Positions 43,022 through 45,232 of a DNA stretch of 45,232 bases are shown piece by piece. How positions within the stretch are numbered: the stretch's first letter is position 1; every line of letters starts with the position of its first letter. The position numbers and the translations under genes were made by a program. The notes below the pieces were generated by a model. That model was given only the letters and a program-made list of their open reading frames with translations, was not told the origin of the DNA and made no database searches. Origin of the DNA: JABDBK01 sp964533645 (lineage in GTDB: Bacteria > Pseudomonadota > Gammaproteobacteria > DSM-16500); the NCBI GenBank assembly GCA_964533645.1, contig CAZHMQ010000005.1, positions 1 to 45,232 of the forward strand, in the 5' to 3' direction.

Positions 43022-43897
43022 ATGTTTCATAAAGAACTCATTCATTTTAAAACACGGGATAATCTAAGTCTGCACGGTTGGTTTTATATTCCGAAACATA
43101 CTCCTGCGCCATGTGTTATCATGACACATGGATTTACTGCTTTAAAGGAACATTATTTATCTAAGTTTGCAGATACTTTTGCAAATGCAGGGATGTGTGT
43201 TTTAGTCTATGACAATCGCAATTTTGGCGAGAGTGACGGTGAGCCACGTTTTGAGGTCAATCCTGCGTTACAAGTGCGAGATTTATCAGATGCTATCTCC
43301 TATGTTCAAACGAAGCCTTACGTTAATGCAAAAAAAATAGCGCTATGGGGTACGAGTTTTAGTGGCGGAAATATTATTGTCACAGCTGCCGAAGATAGTC
43401 GTGTGAAGTGCATAGTCGCACAAGTGCCTTTTGTTAAGGGACATCATGATTTCTTAAAAACCACGCGTCCTGATCTATGGGACATTATTCAAAAAAAATA
43501 TGCTGCCTATGATAAAGCAAGGGCCGAAAGTAAGTTGCCTGCCATGACGCCTGTGGTGACGTCTGATCCTGCAAAATCAGTGGTGATGAAAGAGCGCGAG
43601 GCTTATGATTTTTTTACGAGTTTACCAGAATGGCAAAATCAAGTGACATTAAAATCGATGCAAATGGCAGGTGATTATGTGCCTATGGATTGGATTTCAA
43701 AAATCCATATTCCGGTGCTATTCATTATTGCAGATCAAGATACGATTTGTTTAACGAATCTTGCGTTGAATGCATTTGAAAAAATCACTTCAATAAAAAA
43801 ATGTGTAATGATCACAGGTCATCATTTTGCCGCCTACCATGAGCAATTTGAAATATGTGCAAAAGAAGCGTGTGAGTGGTTTAAGCAGTGGCTGTAA
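43022..43897 (+). CDS. Alpha/beta hydrolase
   Basis: A 291-residue serine hydrolase of the alpha/beta fold. The oxyanion-hole block is IMTHGFTALKEHYL (37-50), a Y-D-N-R-N-F-G-ESDG strand turn follows, the nucleophile elbow is GTSFSGG (Ser about 111), the acid is in IADQDTICL and the catalytic His in MITGHHFAAYH. The N-terminal RDNLSLHGWFYIP is like the DLH/X-Pro dipeptidyl-peptidase (S15) type of hydrolases. No signal peptide, so cytoplasmic unless exported by another route. Substrate unknown. Some host-adapted bacteria use such enzymes as lipases, but there is no evidence here. Confidence 0.85.
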   Translation: MFHKELIHFKTRDNLSLHGWFYIPKHTPAPCVIMTHGFTALKEHYLSKFADTFANAGMCVLVYDNRNFGESDGEPRFEVNPALQVRDLSDAISYVQTKPYVNAKKIALWGTSFSGGNIIVTAAEDSRVKCIVAQVPFVKGHHDFLKTTRPDLWDIIQKKYAAYDKARAESKLPAMTPVVTSDPAKSVVMKEREAYDFFTSLPEWQNQVTLKSMQMAGDYVPMDWISKIHIPVLFIIADQDTICLTNLALNAFEKITSIKKCVMITGHHFAAYHEQFEICAKEACEWFKQWL

Positions 43898-43934
43898 TAG
43901 ATCAGCCCCACCTACGCTACTTTGTCACCGTGCC

Positions 43935-45232
43935 CTAGTATTTTTTTCTACGGTTAATCTGCGCTTTAATGCGTTTCACATGTAATACATTTTTATTATT
44001 ACGAATTTTACGTAATACTTTGGCAAGATGAGGTCTATCACGAACGGTTACCGTCATGTTGACAGAAAAAGCATGTTCATCAAATTCTTCTGCTTTAATA
44101 TTAATAATATTGGATTCCGCTTCAGAAATAGTAAGCGCTAAACTTGCTAAGCTGCCTCGTACATTAAGAATATCCACGCTTAAATCGACAGGAAAATCAC
44201 CGTGAACTTTCTTTTCCCAATGCAGAGAAACATAACGTTCATGATTATGATGAAATTTTTCAAGTACAGCGCAATGTTCAACGTGCACTTGCAGACCTTG
44301 TCCTGACTCAATATAACCTCCGATAGGATCTCCTGGAATAGGCCGACAACATTTTGCAAAAGTCACCACAATTCCTTCGGTACCTTTGATAGCAAGAGGA
44401 TGATGATGAGGGTGGGTTAAAATATCAGAGGAGTGCGTTTCATCGATAGTATCATATAATTTTGCAATTTGTTTGGCAGCTAATAATGCGGTTCGATTGC
44501 CTATGCCGACTTCTTCGAAGAAATGATGGATGGATTCAAGTTTAACCGCTTTAGCTACCTCAATTAAATGTTGATCTTGGACTTGGCTAAGCGTTAATCC
44601 AAACGTATGCAAAGCTTTTTCAACCAGACGTTTGCCAAGTTCAATCGATTCTTCACGTTTCTGTTGTTTTAAAAAATGTTTGATATTGCTTCGAGCTTTT
44701 CCTGTCACAATAAAACTAAGCCACGAGGGATTAGGTCTTGCACCAGACGAGGTGATGATTTCAACTTGTTGGCCATTGGTAAGTTGTGTGCTTAATGGCG
44801 TGAGACGTCTGTCGACTTTTGCGGCAATGCAAGTATCACCAATATCGGAGTGAATAGCATAGGCAAAATCAACAGGTGTTGCGCCAGCAGGTAATTCTAA
44901 AATGCTTCCTTTGGGAGTGAATACATAGACTTCATCTGGAAACAAATCGGTTTTGACATTTTCAATAAATTCGATGGAGTTTTTAGAACTGCTATTCATT
45001 TCTAAAACACCTTTAAGCCATTCTTGTGCACGTTGTTGTGTTTCGCTTAACATGATTTTTTCAGTTTTATAAAGCCAATGTGCGGAGATACCATATTCCG
45101 CCATTTTATGCATTTCTTCAGTGCGAATTTGTACTTCGATAGGTACACCATAAGGTCCGAACAAAACGGTATGCAAAGATTGATAACCATTAGCTTTTGG
45201 GATGGCGATATAGTCTTTGAATCGTTTTGTGA
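43935..45232 (-). CDS. spoT: SpoT, C-terminal part (gene runs off right edge)
   Basis: A RelA/SpoT-type ppGpp synthetase/hydrolase, 5' end outside the window. The frame is open to base 45232 and begins here in the synthetase domain (KRFKDYIAIPKANGYQSLHT, EVQIRTEEMHKMAEYGISAHW), followed by the TGS domain (LFPDEVYVFTPKGSILELP), a helical region, the zinc-finger-like CCRPIPGDPIGGY and the C-terminal ACT domain. The ARPNPSWLSFIVTGKARSNI block and helical part are of the SpoT rather than RelA kind. The HD hydrolase domain would lie upstream. A TTG at 45176 is not a real start. Confidence 0.95.
   Translation of the reverse strand, partial: TKRFKDYIAIPKANGYQSLHTVLFGPYGVPIEVQIRTEEMHKMAEYGISAHWLYKTEKIMLSETQQRAQEWLKGVLEMNSSSKNSIEFIENVKTDLFPDEVYVFTPKGSILELPAGATPVDFAYAIHSDIGDTCIAAKVDRRLTPLSTQLTNGQQVEIITSSGARPNPSWLSFIVTGKARSNIKHFLKQQKREESIELGKRLVEKALHTFGLTLSQVQDQHLIEVAKAVKLESIHHFFEEVGIGNRTALLAAKQIAKLYDTIDETHSSDILTHPHHHPLAIKGTEGIVVTFAKCCRPIPGDPIGGYIESGQGLQVHVEHCAVLEKFHHNHERYVSLHWEKKVHGDFPVDLSVDILNVRGSLASLALTISEAESNIINIKAEEFDEHAFSVNMTVTVRDRPHLAKVLRKIRNNKNVLHVKRIKAQINRRKKY

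Noticed and set aside
1..45232. CRISPR array, insertion sequence, toxin-antitoxin or defence island
   Set aside because: No regular direct-repeat array, transposase, nuclease-helicase cluster or other defence gene was seen on either strand.

Overview
The window looks like a chromosomal segment of a gamma-proteobacterium of the order Legionellales, AT-rich and densely coded. It carries most of one arm of a Dot/Icm (type IVB) secretion locus, a near-complete type II secretion operon set, Legionella-type (Lpg1974/MOMP-like) porins and vibriolysin-type M4 metalloproteases. Dot/Icm without IS or phage genes around it, together with ordinary housekeeping neighbours, suggests a host-associated relative of Legionella/Coxiella (for example a Coxiellaceae, Aquicella or Berkiella type); the genus cannot be fixed from this sequence alone.

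Layout. 1-2.4 kb: two tandem MOMP-like porins separated and followed by hairpin terminators, then a 20-bp perfect inverted repeat. 2.5-7.6 kb (minus): gspG-H-I-J-K-L-M-def, overlapping genes. 7.7-12.5 kb (plus): five genes not obviously related to secretion (two tiny proteins, a 259-aa unknown, an outer-membrane barrel, and an 804-aa secreted Ig-like plus Asp-box propeller protein) that separate gspG from gspF. 12.5-17.2 kb (minus): gspD-E-F. 17.4-20.0 kb: a helical unknown protein (possible effector), sbcB and a YqfO/NIF3-like protein. 20.0-23.4 kb: two tandem M4 proteases, then tRNA-Gly(CCC). 23.6-28.6 kb: asmA-like, xthA, two small unknowns, rph and yicC. 28.7-36.9 kb: Dot/Icm genes icmX-orf165-icmW, icmV-dotA, dotB-dotC-dotD and icmT-icmS. 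36.9-40.0 kb (minus): comF, then rhodanese-grxC-secB-gpsA. 40.0-45.2 kb: BioC-like protein, GlcNAc kinase-nagA, a small MGxxxS protein, an alpha/beta hydrolase, and a spoT that runs off the right edge.

How it fits together. GspD-M build the type II machine (no gspC or prepilin peptidase here). The two M4 proteases, with signal peptides and propeptides, and the cysteine-paired propeller protein are the natural candidates for its exported cargo. The Dot/Icm genes give the core lipoproteins (DotC, DotD), the retraction-type ATPase (DotB), the polytopic DotA, the chaperone-like IcmS and IcmW, and IcmT, IcmV and IcmX; the remaining components must lie elsewhere. The best candidates for something undescribed are the secreted low-complexity protein inserted between icmW and icmX, the island inside the gsp genes, the seven-blade cysteine-paired propeller, and short palindromic repeats that seem to have entered coding sequence. 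No stretch over 300 bases lacks a gene or RNA feature. No CRISPR array, insertion sequence or integrase was seen.
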